A stretch of DNA of 15,473 bases from Lachnospiraceae bacterium (GCA_017435025.1 JAFSFU010000077.1:1-15473); one strand, 5' to 3'. Positions 6,445 through 14,435 are shown, counted from the stretch's first letter. The notes: a model not told the origin generated them from the sequence alone. Numbers and translations: made by a program.

Positions 6445-8139
6445 ATGGAAGCAGTAAGATTTGAAGAATTAAATTTAGATCCGCGTATCATGCGCGCGAT
6501 CACTGATATGGGATTTGAAGCCGCATCTCCAATTCAGGCGCAGGCGATTCCGGTGCAGATGGAAGGAAAGGACATGATCGGTCAGGCGCAGACAGGTACC
6601 GGCAAGACCGCGGCATTCGGTATTCCGATGTTGCAGAAGATCGATCCGGATAATCGTAAAACACAGGCGATTATTCTCTGTCCGACCAGAGAACTGGCAA
6701 TTCAGGTTGCAGAGGAGCTGCGAAGACTGGCAAAGTACATGGCCGGTATCAAGGTCCTCCCTGTTTACGGTGGTCAGGAGATCATCAAACAGATCCGTTC
6801 TTTAAAGGGCGGTGTGCAGATCATCGTCGGAACACCGGGACGTGTGATGGACCATATGAGAAGAAAAACCATTCGTACTGACGCGATCCATACGGCAGTT
6901 CTGGATGAGGCAGATGAGATGTTAAACATGGGCTTCTTGGAGGATATGGAGCTGATCCTGGGTGAGATGCCGGAGGAACGTCAGACTGTGATGTTCTCTG
7001 CAACCATGCCAAAGGAAATTGCAGAGATTGCAAGAAAGTTCCAGAAAGATCCGGAGAATGTTAAAGTAGTTAAAAAAGAGCTGACCGTTCCGGAAGTAAC
7101 CCAGTATTATTATGAAGTAAAGCCGAGAAATAAAGTGGAAGTTATGTGTCGTCTTCTCGACATGTATTCCCCCAAACTGTCCGTTGTATTCTGCAATACA
7201 AAAAATCAAGTGGATGAACTGGTACAGGCACTCCAGGGCCGAGGCTATTTCGCAGAAGGTCTTCACGGTGATCTGAAGCAGGAGCAGAGAGACCGAGTTA
7301 TGGATAGTTTCCGTAACGGCGCCACAGAAATCCTGGTTGCTACAGACGTGGCTGCACGCGGTATCGACGTGGATGATGTGGAGGCTGTGTTTAACTTTGA
7401 TATTCCGCAGGATAATGAGTACTACGTGCACCGAATCGGTCGTACCGGCCGTGCAGGCCGTGTGGGCCGTGCGTTCAGCCTGGCAGTAGGAAGCGAAGTT
7501 TACAAACTTCGTGATATCCAGCGTTTCTGTAAGACCAAGATCATTCCGCAGGCGATTCCGTCTCTCAACGATGTAACAGCCATCAAGGCAGAGAAGATTT
7601 TGGATGATGTAAAAGAGATTATTGAGAACGGCGGTCTGGAGCGTATGACCAGAATCGTGGAGAAGCGCCTTCTGGCAGAAGATTATACTTCTATGGAACT
7701 TGCTGCAGCATTCTTAAAGATGAACATGGGAGATGCCTACGAAGATATCGCCGATGAGGGAAGACCATTAAGAAGTCTGGACGAGTTAGAGCGCAGAGGC
7801 GGAAGAGATGGTCGCGGCAGCCGAGACAGCAGAGGTCGCGGCAGAGGTCGTGGACGTGACGATTATGACGATTTCGATGGCGGAAAAGGAAACCGCGGCG
7901 GCATGGTCAGACTGTTCATCAATCTGGGCAAGAACCAGAACATCAAACCGGGCGATATTGTAGGCGCTATCGCAGGCGAGACCGGTATGCCGGGCAAACT
8001 GATCGGAACCATCGATATGTACGATAAATATACCTTCGTGGATGTTCCGAAAGCACAGGCCGATATTGTGCTGGATGCCATGAATCGTGCAAAGATCAAA
8101 GGCAAGAACGTGCATGTGGAGAAGGCTAATAAGAGGTAG
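6445..8139 (+). CDS. deaD: DEAD-box ATP-dependent RNA helicase (DeaD/CsdA/CshA type)
   Basis: ATP-dependent RNA helicase that remodels structured RNA, typically in ribosome assembly, mRNA decay and cold growth. It is 564 aa. The Q-motif region SPIQAQAIP is near residues 28-36, Walker A AQTGTGKT at 48-55, PTREL at 80-84, TPGR at 130-133, DEAD at 154-157 and SAT at 185-187. In the second RecA domain ARGID is near 304 and HRIGRTGR at 329-336. A linker at about 450-472 is rich in Arg and Gly. A C-terminal DbpA-type RNA-binding (RRM-like) domain covers about 486-564. This layout is that of DeaD/CsdA-like helicases; CshA is an equally valid name in Firmicutes. The start ATG follows AGAAAGGA. It appears to be monocistronic with its own promoter and a leader containing a terminator hairpin, so autoregulation is plausible. 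Its stop is three bases from palindrome copy B. Confidence 0.95.
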   Translation: MEAVRFEELNLDPRIMRAITDMGFEAASPIQAQAIPVQMEGKDMIGQAQTGTGKTAAFGIPMLQKIDPDNRKTQAIILCPTRELAIQVAEELRRLAKYMAGIKVLPVYGGQEIIKQIRSLKGGVQIIVGTPGRVMDHMRRKTIRTDAIHTAVLDEADEMLNMGFLEDMELILGEMPEERQTVMFSATMPKEIAEIARKFQKDPENVKVVKKELTVPEVTQYYYEVKPRNKVEVMCRLLDMYSPKLSVVFCNTKNQVDELVQALQGRGYFAEGLHGDLKQEQRDRVMDSFRNGATEILVATDVAARGIDVDDVEAVFNFDIPQDNEYYVHRIGRTGRAGRVGRAFSLAVGSEVYKLRDIQRFCKTKIIPQAIPSLNDVTAIKAEKILDDVKEIIENGGLERMTRIVEKRLLAEDYTSMELAAAFLKMNMGDAYEDIADEGRPLRSLDELERRGGRDGRGSRDSRGRGRGRGRDDYDDFDGGKGNRGGMVRLFINLGKNQNIKPGDIVGAIAGETGMPGKLIGTIDMYDKYTFVDVPKAQADIVLDAMNRAKIKGKNVHVEKANKR

Positions 8140-8141
8140 AA

Positions 8142-8362
8142 TTGATATTTCATTCAGTAATTATATAACAAAAATCGGTGTACAAAGATAGCTTCGTTTT
8201 CGAAGTTCATCCGTGCGCTTATAAGCAACTGCTCCCGCAACTCATCCCTTCGGGACTCAAACACTGCTCCGCAGTTGCAGCTAGCACAGATGAACTTTAC
8301 GAAAGCCTCGCAATCATCTTTGCTACACCGATTTTGTTTTATAATACTGAATCAAATATCTC
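8142..8362 (+). repeat. Large imperfect palindrome, copy B
   Basis: Homologue of copy A (182-455) in opposite orientation. The ends GATATTTCATTCAG (8144-8157) and CTGAATCAAATATC (8347-8360) are inverted repeats. Arm 8161-8189, containing AATCGGTGTACAAAGAT, pairs with 8316-8345. The arm with GTTCATCCGTGC (8205-8216) pairs with GCACAGATGAAC (8284-8295). CAACTGC and GCAGTTG pair near the tip, and a short TCCC/GGGA stem closes on a three-base loop (GAA in element orientation). Compared with copy A the stem bases differ on both sides yet still pair, while unpaired motifs such as TTTGAG and GAGTT are kept. It starts directly after the helicase stop codon. The open frame 8178-8393 within it has no ribosome binding site and is not a gene. 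Confidence 0.8.
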
Positions 8363-8443
8363 TGATAAAAACACGAAATTTTACACATATTGATTTTGAT
8401 GAATTATACATGCAACATGCATACAAGAGATTTGTTCTTATTG
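8363..8443. other. Spacer between palindromes B and C
   Basis: AT-rich non-coding spacer. Its right-hand half (about 8400-8443) is homologous, as reverse complement, to 143-186 next to copy A, showing that the B-C pair is a composite unit. It holds a small imperfect hairpin around ATGCAACATGCAT. About 50 bases at its left have no counterpart near copy A. Confidence 0.5.
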
Positions 8444-8574
8444 TGATATTTTGATTGAGTAAGATTAAAAGTATATATTAAAAAATCCCATATTCTGAAA
8501 ATGGTAGTTAGCCGTATTTGCAGAACATGGGATTTTCTACATGAATAACTTTTTATTTACTCAACAAAATATCA
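8444..8574 (-). repeat. Palindromic element C, intact copy
   Basis: The ends are inverted repeats: TGATATTTTGATTGAGTAAG (8444-8463) on the left and its near complement at 8548-8574 on the right. A central 16-bp stem joins AAAATCCCATATTCTG (8482-8497) to CAGAACATGGGATTTT (8521-8536), with one G/T wobble. The right end lies three bases from the fucO stop codon. Half of the same element is found at 84-147. Confidence 0.75.
8479..8536 (-). terminator. Terminator of fucO (core of element C)
   Basis: On the minus strand the 16-bp stem of element C, with a 23-base loop, is followed by a run of six T (8484 down to 8479). It lies about 42 bases after the fucO stop. The A/T-rich flanks on both sides mean it may also stop transcripts from the helicase side. 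The loop is long for a classic terminator, so efficiency is uncertain. Confidence 0.6.
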
Positions 8575-8577
8575 ATC

Positions 8578-9726
8578 CTACTTCATAATCTTTCTGAACA
8601 GCATCTTGAAGTCTTCAATGCTTGCTTCTTTCGGGTTACCCGGTGCGCATGCATCTGCGTATGCGGACTCAGCAAGGAACTGTAAATCTTCTTCTTTCAG
8701 TGCTTCGAGTACAGTTGGGATTCCAACGTCTACGGAAAGCTGCTGAACTGCATTGATGGCGGCTTTTCTGTACTCTTCAACGGACATTTCGTCAACGCCT
8801 TTCACACCCATTACTCTGGCGATCTCACGGTATTTTTCGCCTGTGCATTCCTGGTTGTATTCCATAACGATCGGAAGCATCATTGCACATGCAACGCCGT
8901 GCGGAGTATCATATACAGCACCAAGTGTATGTGCCATGGAATGTGCAATACCGAGGCCTACGTTGGAGAAGCCCATTCCGGCGATATACTGGCCGAGAGC
9001 CATATCCTCACGACCCTTTGGTGTATTGGCAACTGCATCACGGAGAGATCTGCCGATGATTTCGATTGCCTTTAAGTGGAACATATCGGTCATTTCCCAT
9101 GCGGCCTTTGTTGTGTAACCTTCAATCGCATGTGTCAGGGCATCCATACCAGTGGAGGCTGTCAGGCCCTTCGGCATTGTGGACATCATATCCGGGTCAA
9201 CGATTGCAACGATCGGCATATCGTGCGGATCAACGCAAACGAATTTACGTTTTCTTTCCACATCTGTGATAACATAGTTGATGGTAACTTCTGCAGCAGT
9301 ACCTGCAGTTGTTGGAACCGCAATGATCGGAACGCACGGTTTCTTTGTTGGAGCCACGCCCTCCAGACTTCTCACATCTTCAAATTCCGGGTTAGCGATA
9401 ATGATACCGATTGCTTTTGCAGTATCCATAGAAGAACCGCCACCGATCGCTACGATATAGTCTGCGCCGGATTTTTTGAAGGATTCCACGCCGTTCTGTA
9501 CGTTTTCGATGGTCGGGTTTGCTTTGATATCGGAGTAGATTTCATATGCTAATTCATTGGCATCTAAAATATCGGTTACTTTGGAAGTAACACCAAATTT
9601 GATCAGATCCGGATCGGAACATACGAACGCTTTCTTAAAGCCGCAAGCTTTTGCTTCGTTGGCGATTTCCATAATCGCACCGGAGCCGTGGTAAGATGTC
9701 TGATTTAACATAATTCTGTTTGCCAT
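8578..9726 (-). CDS. fucO: Lactaldehyde reductase (iron-containing alcohol dehydrogenase, FucO type)
   Basis: Group III iron-dependent alcohol dehydrogenase, 382 aa. Long stretches match my memory of E. coli FucO, including NPEFEDVRSLEG near 112-123, TTAGTAAEVTINYVITD near 139-155 and KFVCVDPHD near 161-169. FucO interconverts L-lactaldehyde and 1,2-propanediol with NADH in fermentation of fucose or rhamnose. The NAD-binding motif GGGSSMD is at 95-101. Metal ligands are expected at D195, H199, H262 and H276. The start ATG has AGGAGG at about 9733-9738. No fucose or rhamnose catabolic genes lie next to it, so other aldehydes are possible substrates. Transcribed alone, divergent from the YheO-type regulator, with element C as likely terminator. 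Confidence 0.92.
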   Translation of the reverse strand: MANRIMLNQTSYHGSGAIMEIANEAKACGFKKAFVCSDPDLIKFGVTSKVTDILDANELAYEIYSDIKANPTIENVQNGVESFKKSGADYIVAIGGGSSMDTAKAIGIIIANPEFEDVRSLEGVAPTKKPCVPIIAVPTTAGTAAEVTINYVITDVERKRKFVCVDPHDMPIVAIVDPDMMSTMPKGLTASTGMDALTHAIEGYTTKAAWEMTDMFHLKAIEIIGRSLRDAVANTPKGREDMALGQYIAGMGFSNVGLGIAHSMAHTLGAVYDTPHGVACAMMLPIVMEYNQECTGEKYREIARVMGVKGVDEMSVEEYRKAAINAVQQLSVDVGIPTVLEALKEEDLQFLAESAYADACAPGNPKEASIEDFKMLFRKIMK

Positions 9727-9771
9727 AACAAATCCTCCTGTAAGGTGTGTCTAAAAGTTTACATCACTATC

Positions 9772-9780
9772 ATTATACCA
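9772..9780 (-). promoter_or_regulatory. Extended -10 promoter of fucO
   Basis: On the minus strand this reads TGGTATAAT, a perfect -10 box with TGn extension, about 45 bases before the fucO start. The region 17 bases further upstream is only T-rich (TTTTCT), so the extended -10 probably carries the promoter. The same arrangement is seen for the M20 gene. Confidence 0.6.
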
Positions 9781-9812
9781 CGTTACCGGAGAAAAGAAAA
9801 TATAAAACTACG

Positions 9813-9841
9813 TTGACCTCAGCAAGTCCTCATGATATATT
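9813..9841 (+). promoter_or_regulatory. Promoter of the YheO-type regulator
   Basis: TTGACC (9813-9818), 17 bases, then TATATT (9836-9841) preceded by a TGn extension. Transcription would start near 9848, about 47 bases before the TTG start. It is divergent from the fucO promoter, with about 33 bases between the two promoter cores, so one bound regulator could affect both. Confidence 0.65.
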
Positions 9842-9894
9842 TTTTGTATAAGATGGCAAGAAAAACAGGGGAATAGAAATTGTGGAGGTAGTTT

Positions 9895-10566
9895 TTGAGT
9901 ACAAATATTTTTAATAAATTTATCGATCGGTTTTTGTCGGATTTATCGAACCATATGGGAGAAAACTGCGAGATTGTTGTACATGATTTTTCCAATGGTT
10001 ATGAACATACCGTCGTAAAGATATATAATGGTCTTGTAGGAAGAAAGGTGGGTGATACACCGACCAACGTTTTCTTTGAGGCTTTGCAGAAAGAGGGACC
10101 GAAACTGGAAGATCTGGGTGCAGCGTATTATGATATGCCGGATGGAAGAACTTTCAAGTGCTTTACCACGTTTGTCCGTGACGAGGAGGGCAATGCGATC
10201 GGTGCAATCTGTGTCAACGAAGATATTACCGACATGGTTCGTGCGATCAACACTCTCGGTAAGCGTGTTGGTTTAAAAGAGAGCCAGGAGAAGAAGGTCA
10301 TCTACACACATACATTAGAAGAACTGATGGAATACTATCTGGTGCAGGTGGAGCAGATCATTGGCAAAAAGGCGGATGAGATGGATAAGACGGAGAAGCT
10401 GGAAGCACTGGATTACCTGGATCAAAAGGGCGTCCTTCACATGGCCAAAGCCAGTGTTCGTCTGTGCGAGTTTTTCTGCTTCTCCAAATTTACTCTGTAC
10501 AATTATCTGGAGGAAGTGCGAAGCCGACGGGAGCAAAAAGAGCGTTTCACGTTTACGGAGTTTTAG
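9895..10566 (+). CDS. YheO/DauR-family PAS and helix-turn-helix transcriptional regulator
   Basis: Predicted cytoplasmic DNA-binding regulator, 223 aa. Residues about 8-115 resemble the YheO-like PAS domain, with IVVHDFSNGYEHTVVKI near 27-43 and a GAICVNEDIT segment near 103-112. Residues about 160-212 fit the C-terminal HTH domain of the YheO/DauR family (HTH_22). The family includes the E. coli D-arginine sensor DauR; the ligand here is unknown. The start is a TTG, chosen because GGAGG at 9884-9888 lies six bases before it and no ATG stands near. Position suggests it may control fucO (divergent) or the downstream PFOR, but a terminator separates it from PFOR. It has its own promoter and terminator. 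Confidence 0.82.
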   Translation: MSTNIFNKFIDRFLSDLSNHMGENCEIVVHDFSNGYEHTVVKIYNGLVGRKVGDTPTNVFFEALQKEGPKLEDLGAAYYDMPDGRTFKCFTTFVRDEEGNAIGAICVNEDITDMVRAINTLGKRVGLKESQEKKVIYTHTLEELMEYYLVQVEQIIGKKADEMDKTEKLEALDYLDQKGVLHMAKASVRLCEFFCFSKFTLYNYLEEVRSRREQKERFTFTEF

Positions 10567-10591
10567 TTACATAAAAGAATGTGTATAAAAG

Positions 10592-10637
10592 GGATGTGCA
10601 TTTTGGTACTGCAAGGTCAAAATGCATATCCTTTTTT
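10592..10637 (+). terminator. Intrinsic terminator after the YheO-type regulator
   Basis: GGATGTGCATTTTG (10592-10605) pairs with CAAAATGCATATCC (10618-10631) over 14 bp with one G-U pair, followed by six T. It is 26 bases after the stop codon and separates the regulator from the PFOR gene. Confidence 0.9.
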
Positions 10638-10715
10638 GCTTTGAACTGTAACAGTGTAAAATTGGAAAATATTTTGATTATTATATAACAAAACAAGTTG
10701 AAGATGTGAAATTGA

Positions 10716-10745
10716 TTGACAAAATGGGGATAAATTCGGTATATT
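10716..10745 (+). promoter_or_regulatory. Promoter of the PFOR gene
   Basis: A perfect TTGACA (10716-10721), an 18-base spacer and TATATT (10740-10745). Transcription would start near 10752, about 30 bases before the ATG, giving a short leader with a GGAGGG ribosome binding site at 10772-10777. Confidence 0.7.
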
Positions 10746-10781
10746 GGAAGTAACATTCTGACGAAAAATATGGAGGGAACT

Positions 10782-13700
10782 ATGACAAAAAATAATTACA
10801 TGGTTGTCGATGGAAACGAGGCTGCGGCGTACGTATCCTATGCGTTTTCAGAGGTGGCAGCGATTTATCCGATCACCCCGTCCTCTCCGATGGCGGAAAA
10901 GACTGACGAGTGGTCTGCCAACGGAAAAAAGAATCTGTTTGGGCAGACAGTTTCTCTGGTTGAGATGCAGTCCGAAGCCGGCGCGATCGGTGCCGTTCAT
11001 GGTGCACTGGAGGCCGGTTCTCTTGCAACATCATTTACCTCATCTCAGGGTCTTATGCTGATGATTCCGGTTCTGCATCGAATCAGCGGCACAAGACAGC
11101 CGGCGGTGCTTCATGTGGCATCCCGTACGGTTGGTACCCATGCGATGTCAATCTTCGGTGACCACAGTGACGTTATGAACTGTCGTCAGACCGGTTTTGC
11201 AATGTTATCTACAGGCAGCGTACAGGAAGTTATGGATCTGGCCGGTGTAGCACATCTGGCAGCGATCAAGAGCCATGTTCCGTTTATGCATTTCTTTGAT
11301 GGATTCCGTACATCCCACGAGATTCAGAAGATTCGTGCGATCCCGTACGAAGAGTTTGGCAAGATGCTGGATTGGGAAGCCGTGGACCAGTTCAGAAAGG
11401 CAGCCCTGAATCCGGAGCATCCGACACTTCGAAATACGGTACAGAATCCGGATGTTTATTTCCAGTTCCGTGAGGCAAACAACCGTTTCTACGACAATCT
11501 TCCAAACGTGGTGGAAGAGTATATGGCGAAGATCAATGAAGTGACAGGCGAAGACTATCACCTCTTTAATTACTATGGTGCTCCGGACGCAACTCGCGTA
11601 ATCGTGGCGATGGGTTCCGTCAGCGGTGCAGCAAGAGAAGTTGTTGCGTACATGAACGCAATGGGTGAAAAGGTCGGTTATTTACAGGTGCATCTGTTTA
11701 ATCCGTTCTCCAAAGAACATTTCCTCAACGCACTTCCAAAGACGGTTGAGAAGATCGCAGTTCTGGATCGCTGCAAGGAGATGGGTGCAGCAGGTGAGCC
11801 GTTATATCTGGCTGTCTGTGCAGCATATACAAACCGCAAAGATGCTCCGTATCTCTGTGGCGGACGCTATGGCCTTTCCTCCAAAGATACGACTCCGGCT
11901 CAGATCAAGGCAGTATTCGATCATCTGAATCAGGAAGAACCGTTTACCGGCTTTACGGTTGGTATTGAAGATGATGTGACCCATCTTTCTCTTCCGGTGG
12001 GCGAAAGTGTTCCGTTGGAGCACAAAAAATTAGTGAGCTGTAAATTCTGGGGTCTTGGCAGTGATGGTACTGTCGGGGCCAACAAGAACTCCATTAAGAT
12101 CATCGGTGACAACACCGAGATGTATGCACAGGCATATTTCGAGTACGATACAAAGAAGTCTTTCGGTATCACAAAGAGCCATCTTCGTTTCGGTGACGAG
12201 CCGATCCTGGGTTCCTATCTGGTAAAGGACGCGGATTTCATTGCCTGTCATAATCAGTCTTTCTTACATAAATACGATATCGTTTCTGAGCTTAAGCAGG
12301 GTGGAACCGTACTTCTTAACTGTCGCTGGAATGCAGAAGAGCTTGGAAACAATTTAGCGGCAAATGTAAAACGTGACCTTGCTGCGAAGCAGGCAAAACT
12401 TTATATTATTGATGCCAATACGATCGCAAGAGAGCTTGGCCTCGGAAACCATGCGAGTATGGTATTGCAGGCTGCGTTCTTCAGTCTTGCAGATATCATT
12501 CCGATCGAGGAAGCTGTTTCTTACATGAAGAAGGCAGTAGAGAAATCCTTTGGAAAGAAGGGTGAGCAGGTGGTTCAGATGAACCAGGCTGCCATCGACA
12601 AGGGTATTGCAAATGTGACTGCAGTTGCAATTCCGGAAGATTGGAAGAATTGTGAAGATGCTCCGGCATGCGAAGGTTCTTGTGCATCTTGTGAAAAGGC
12701 AGTTCCTGATTTCATCAAGAATATTCTTCAGCCGTGTAATGCCCAGAAGGGTGACCTTCTTCCTGTATCTACATTTATCGGCTACGAAGACGGTACGATG
12801 CCGATGGGTACAACCGCATTTGAGAAACGCGGTATTGCAACACAGATTCCGGTTTGGGACAGCACCGCGTGTATCCAGTGTAACCGCTGTTCCTATGTAT
12901 GTCCGCATGCAGTAATCCGTCCGTACCTTCTGACAGAGGAAGAGGCAGCCAATGCACCGGCAGACTTTATTTCCGTTCCGGCCAACGGTGCGAAAGAGTA
13001 TAAATTCTCCTTACAGATCAGCGATATGGACTGTACAGGCTGTGGCAGCTGTGTAGCTTCTTGTCCGATGAGTGATAAGGCGCTTAAGATGGAACGCGTG
13101 GAGAAAGAATTGACTGTAACTCCGGCTTGGGAGTACGGTCTGACAATCCGCGACAAGGGCGTATTTAAGGCAAATTCCGTGAAGGGCAGCCAGTTCCGTC
13201 AGCCGCTCTGTGAGTTCTCCGGTGCCTGCGCAGGCTGTGGTGAGACTCCGTACGCGAAGCTTCTGACTCAGCTTTACGGCGATCGCATGTACTGGGCGAA
13301 TGCAACCGGTTGTTCCCAGGCGTGGGGTGCAGCAATGCCGTCTATCCCGTACACCGTGAACCATGATGGACATGGTCCGGCATGGAGTAATTCCTTATTT
13401 GAAAACAATGCGGAATTCAGCCTTGGTATGCTTCTCTCCATGAAACAGCAGAGATCAAAAGTTCGTGGCTGGGTGGAAGAGCTGATGAACCTGGAGCCGG
13501 CATGCGCAGAAACTGCAAAAGCATGGGCAGCGGCTTTCCAGGATGTCAATATTTCAAAAGAGATTTCCGAGAAACTGGCAGCAGAACTGGAGAGTATGGA
13601 ACTTTCCGGACGTTCCGGTGAGTTGAAGGCTCTGATCCTTCAGCATAAAGACCAGCTTTCTAAGAAGACCATCTGGATGTTCGGCGGTGACGGCTGGGCA

Positions 13701-14297
13701 TACGATATTGGTTACGGTGGACTTGACCATGTGATCGCGTCTGGTGAAGATGTAAATATCTTTGTTGTTGATACGGAAGTATATTCCAACACCGGCGGAC
13801 AGAGCAGTAAGGCGACTCCGCTTGGCGCTGTGGCACAGTTCCAGGCAGCAGGTAAGAAGACTGCGAAGAAAGACTTGGGCCGTATGATGATGGCTTATGG
13901 ACACTGCTATGTGGCAAGCGTAGCGATGGGTGCAGACCAGAACCAGCTTCTGAAAGCAATTACAGAGGCAGAGGCGTTCCGTGGACCGTCTATCATCGTT
14001 GCTTACGCTCCGTGTATCACTCACGGTATCAAAGCAGGTATGAACAAAGTACAGGATGAAATGAAGCGTGCCGTTGACGCTGGTTACTGGCCGCTGTACC
14101 GCTTCGACCCGACTAAGGAGAAGCCGTTCACACTGGATTCAAAGGCTCCGACGATGAGTTACAAAGAATTCCTTGACGGTGAGGTTCGTTATGCGTCCCT
14201 CTACCGCACATTCCCGGAGAATGCCAACGAGTTCTTCACACAGGCAGAAGAGCAGGCGATCAAGAGATATGAGGAATTTAAAAAGATGGCCGAATAG
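10782..14297 (+). CDS. nifJ: Pyruvate:ferredoxin (flavodoxin) oxidoreductase, single-chain
   Basis: Cytoplasmic enzyme converting pyruvate, CoA and oxidised ferredoxin to acetyl-CoA, CO2 and reduced ferredoxin with thiamine diphosphate and three 4Fe-4S clusters. From ATG 10782 it is 1171 aa, normal for single-chain PFOR. The N-terminal domain has YPITPSSPMAE near 29-39. A typical 4Fe-4S motif is CIQCNRCSYVCP near 697-708 and a second is CTGCGSCVASCP near 751-762. The proximal cluster and TPP domain begin with CAGCGETPYAK near 816-826. The TPP-Mg region has GGDGWAYDIGYGG near 968-980 and DTEVYSNTGGQSS near 997-1009. The frame is open 12 bases further up, but ATG 10782 fits the GGAGGG site. A short Cys-rich segment (CEDAPACEGSCASCEK, near 624-639) lies before the ferredoxin-like domain and seems extra. 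It sits alone between two terminators with its own promoter. Confidence 0.96.
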   Translation: MTKNNYMVVDGNEAAAYVSYAFSEVAAIYPITPSSPMAEKTDEWSANGKKNLFGQTVSLVEMQSEAGAIGAVHGALEAGSLATSFTSSQGLMLMIPVLHRISGTRQPAVLHVASRTVGTHAMSIFGDHSDVMNCRQTGFAMLSTGSVQEVMDLAGVAHLAAIKSHVPFMHFFDGFRTSHEIQKIRAIPYEEFGKMLDWEAVDQFRKAALNPEHPTLRNTVQNPDVYFQFREANNRFYDNLPNVVEEYMAKINEVTGEDYHLFNYYGAPDATRVIVAMGSVSGAAREVVAYMNAMGEKVGYLQVHLFNPFSKEHFLNALPKTVEKIAVLDRCKEMGAAGEPLYLAVCAAYTNRKDAPYLCGGRYGLSSKDTTPAQIKAVFDHLNQEEPFTGFTVGIEDDVTHLSLPVGESVPLEHKKLVSCKFWGLGSDGTVGANKNSIKIIGDNTEMYAQAYFEYDTKKSFGITKSHLRFGDEPILGSYLVKDADFIACHNQSFLHKYDIVSELKQGGTVLLNCRWNAEELGNNLAANVKRDLAAKQAKLYIIDANTIARELGLGNHASMVLQAAFFSLADIIPIEEAVSYMKKAVEKSFGKKGEQVVQMNQAAIDKGIANVTAVAIPEDWKNCEDAPACEGSCASCEKAVPDFIKNILQPCNAQKGDLLPVSTFIGYEDGTMPMGTTAFEKRGIATQIPVWDSTACIQCNRCSYVCPHAVIRPYLLTEEEAANAPADFISVPANGAKEYKFSLQISDMDCTGCGSCVASCPMSDKALKMERVEKELTVTPAWEYGLTIRDKGVFKANSVKGSQFRQPLCEFSGACAGCGETPYAKLLTQLYGDRMYWANATGCSQAWGAAMPSIPYTVNHDGHGPAWSNSLFENNAEFSLGMLLSMKQQRSKVRGWVEELMNLEPACAETAKAWAAAFQDVNISKEISEKLAAELESMELSGRSGELKALILQHKDQLSKKTIWMFGGDGWAYDIGYGGLDHVIASGEDVNIFVVDTEVYSNTGGQSSKATPLGAVAQFQAAGKKTAKKDLGRMMMAYGHCYVASVAMGADQNQLLKAITEAEAFRGPSIIVAYAPCITHGIKAGMNKVQDEMKRAVDAGYWPLYRFDPTKEKPFTLDSKAPTMSYKEFLDGEVRYASLYRTFPENANEFFTQAEEQAIKRYEEFKKMAE

Positions 14298-14323
14298 ATG
14301 AATCATTTATAATTTGATTTCAG

Positions 14324-14373
14324 ATGAGGTTGCCCCTTTATGACGAAAGTTGTAAGGGGGCAGCCTCATTTTA
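14324..14373 (+). terminator. Intrinsic terminator after PFOR
   Basis: An inverted repeat of about 15 bp joins ATGAGGTTGCCCCTT (14324-14338) to AAGGGGGCAGCCTCAT (14354-14369) with one bulge and one wobble. It is followed by TTTT and AT-rich sequence. It lies 26 bases after the PFOR stop codon. The T-tract is short, but the stem is strong. Confidence 0.75.
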
Positions 14374-14406
14374 TATAGTTTTTATAGAAAAACAACCACT
14401 GGTTCA

Positions 14407-14435
14407 TTGTATTTTATTTGCAGCAATGTTATAAT
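14407..14435 (+). promoter_or_regulatory. Promoter of the Rpn-family nuclease gene
   Basis: TTGTAT (14407-14412), 17 bases, then a perfect TATAAT (14430-14435) with a TGn extension. Transcription would start near 14442, leaving a leader of about 143 bases before the ATG at 14585, long for a simple gene. The leader includes a short direct repeat, TAAAATTC twice, near 14465-14480. Confidence 0.65.

Noticed and set aside
8178..8393. 71-codon open frame after the helicase
   Set aside because: It lies inside palindrome B and its flank, lacks a ribosome binding site, and the sequence pattern fits a folded element rather than a protein.
182..8574. CRISPR array from repeated sequences
   Set aside because: The repeats are long palindromes in two distant places with no regular spacer pattern and no cas genes.
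9755..9770. Possible catabolite (cre-like) site TGTAAACTTTTAGA upstream of fucO, seen on the minus strand
   Set aside because: It lacks the central CG of the cre consensus and matches only partly; chance in AT-rich sequence is likely.
10645..10655. Small palindrome ACTGT-A-ACAGT upstream of PFOR
   Set aside because: It is 60 bases before the promoter, short, and does not match a Rex or FNR site I know.
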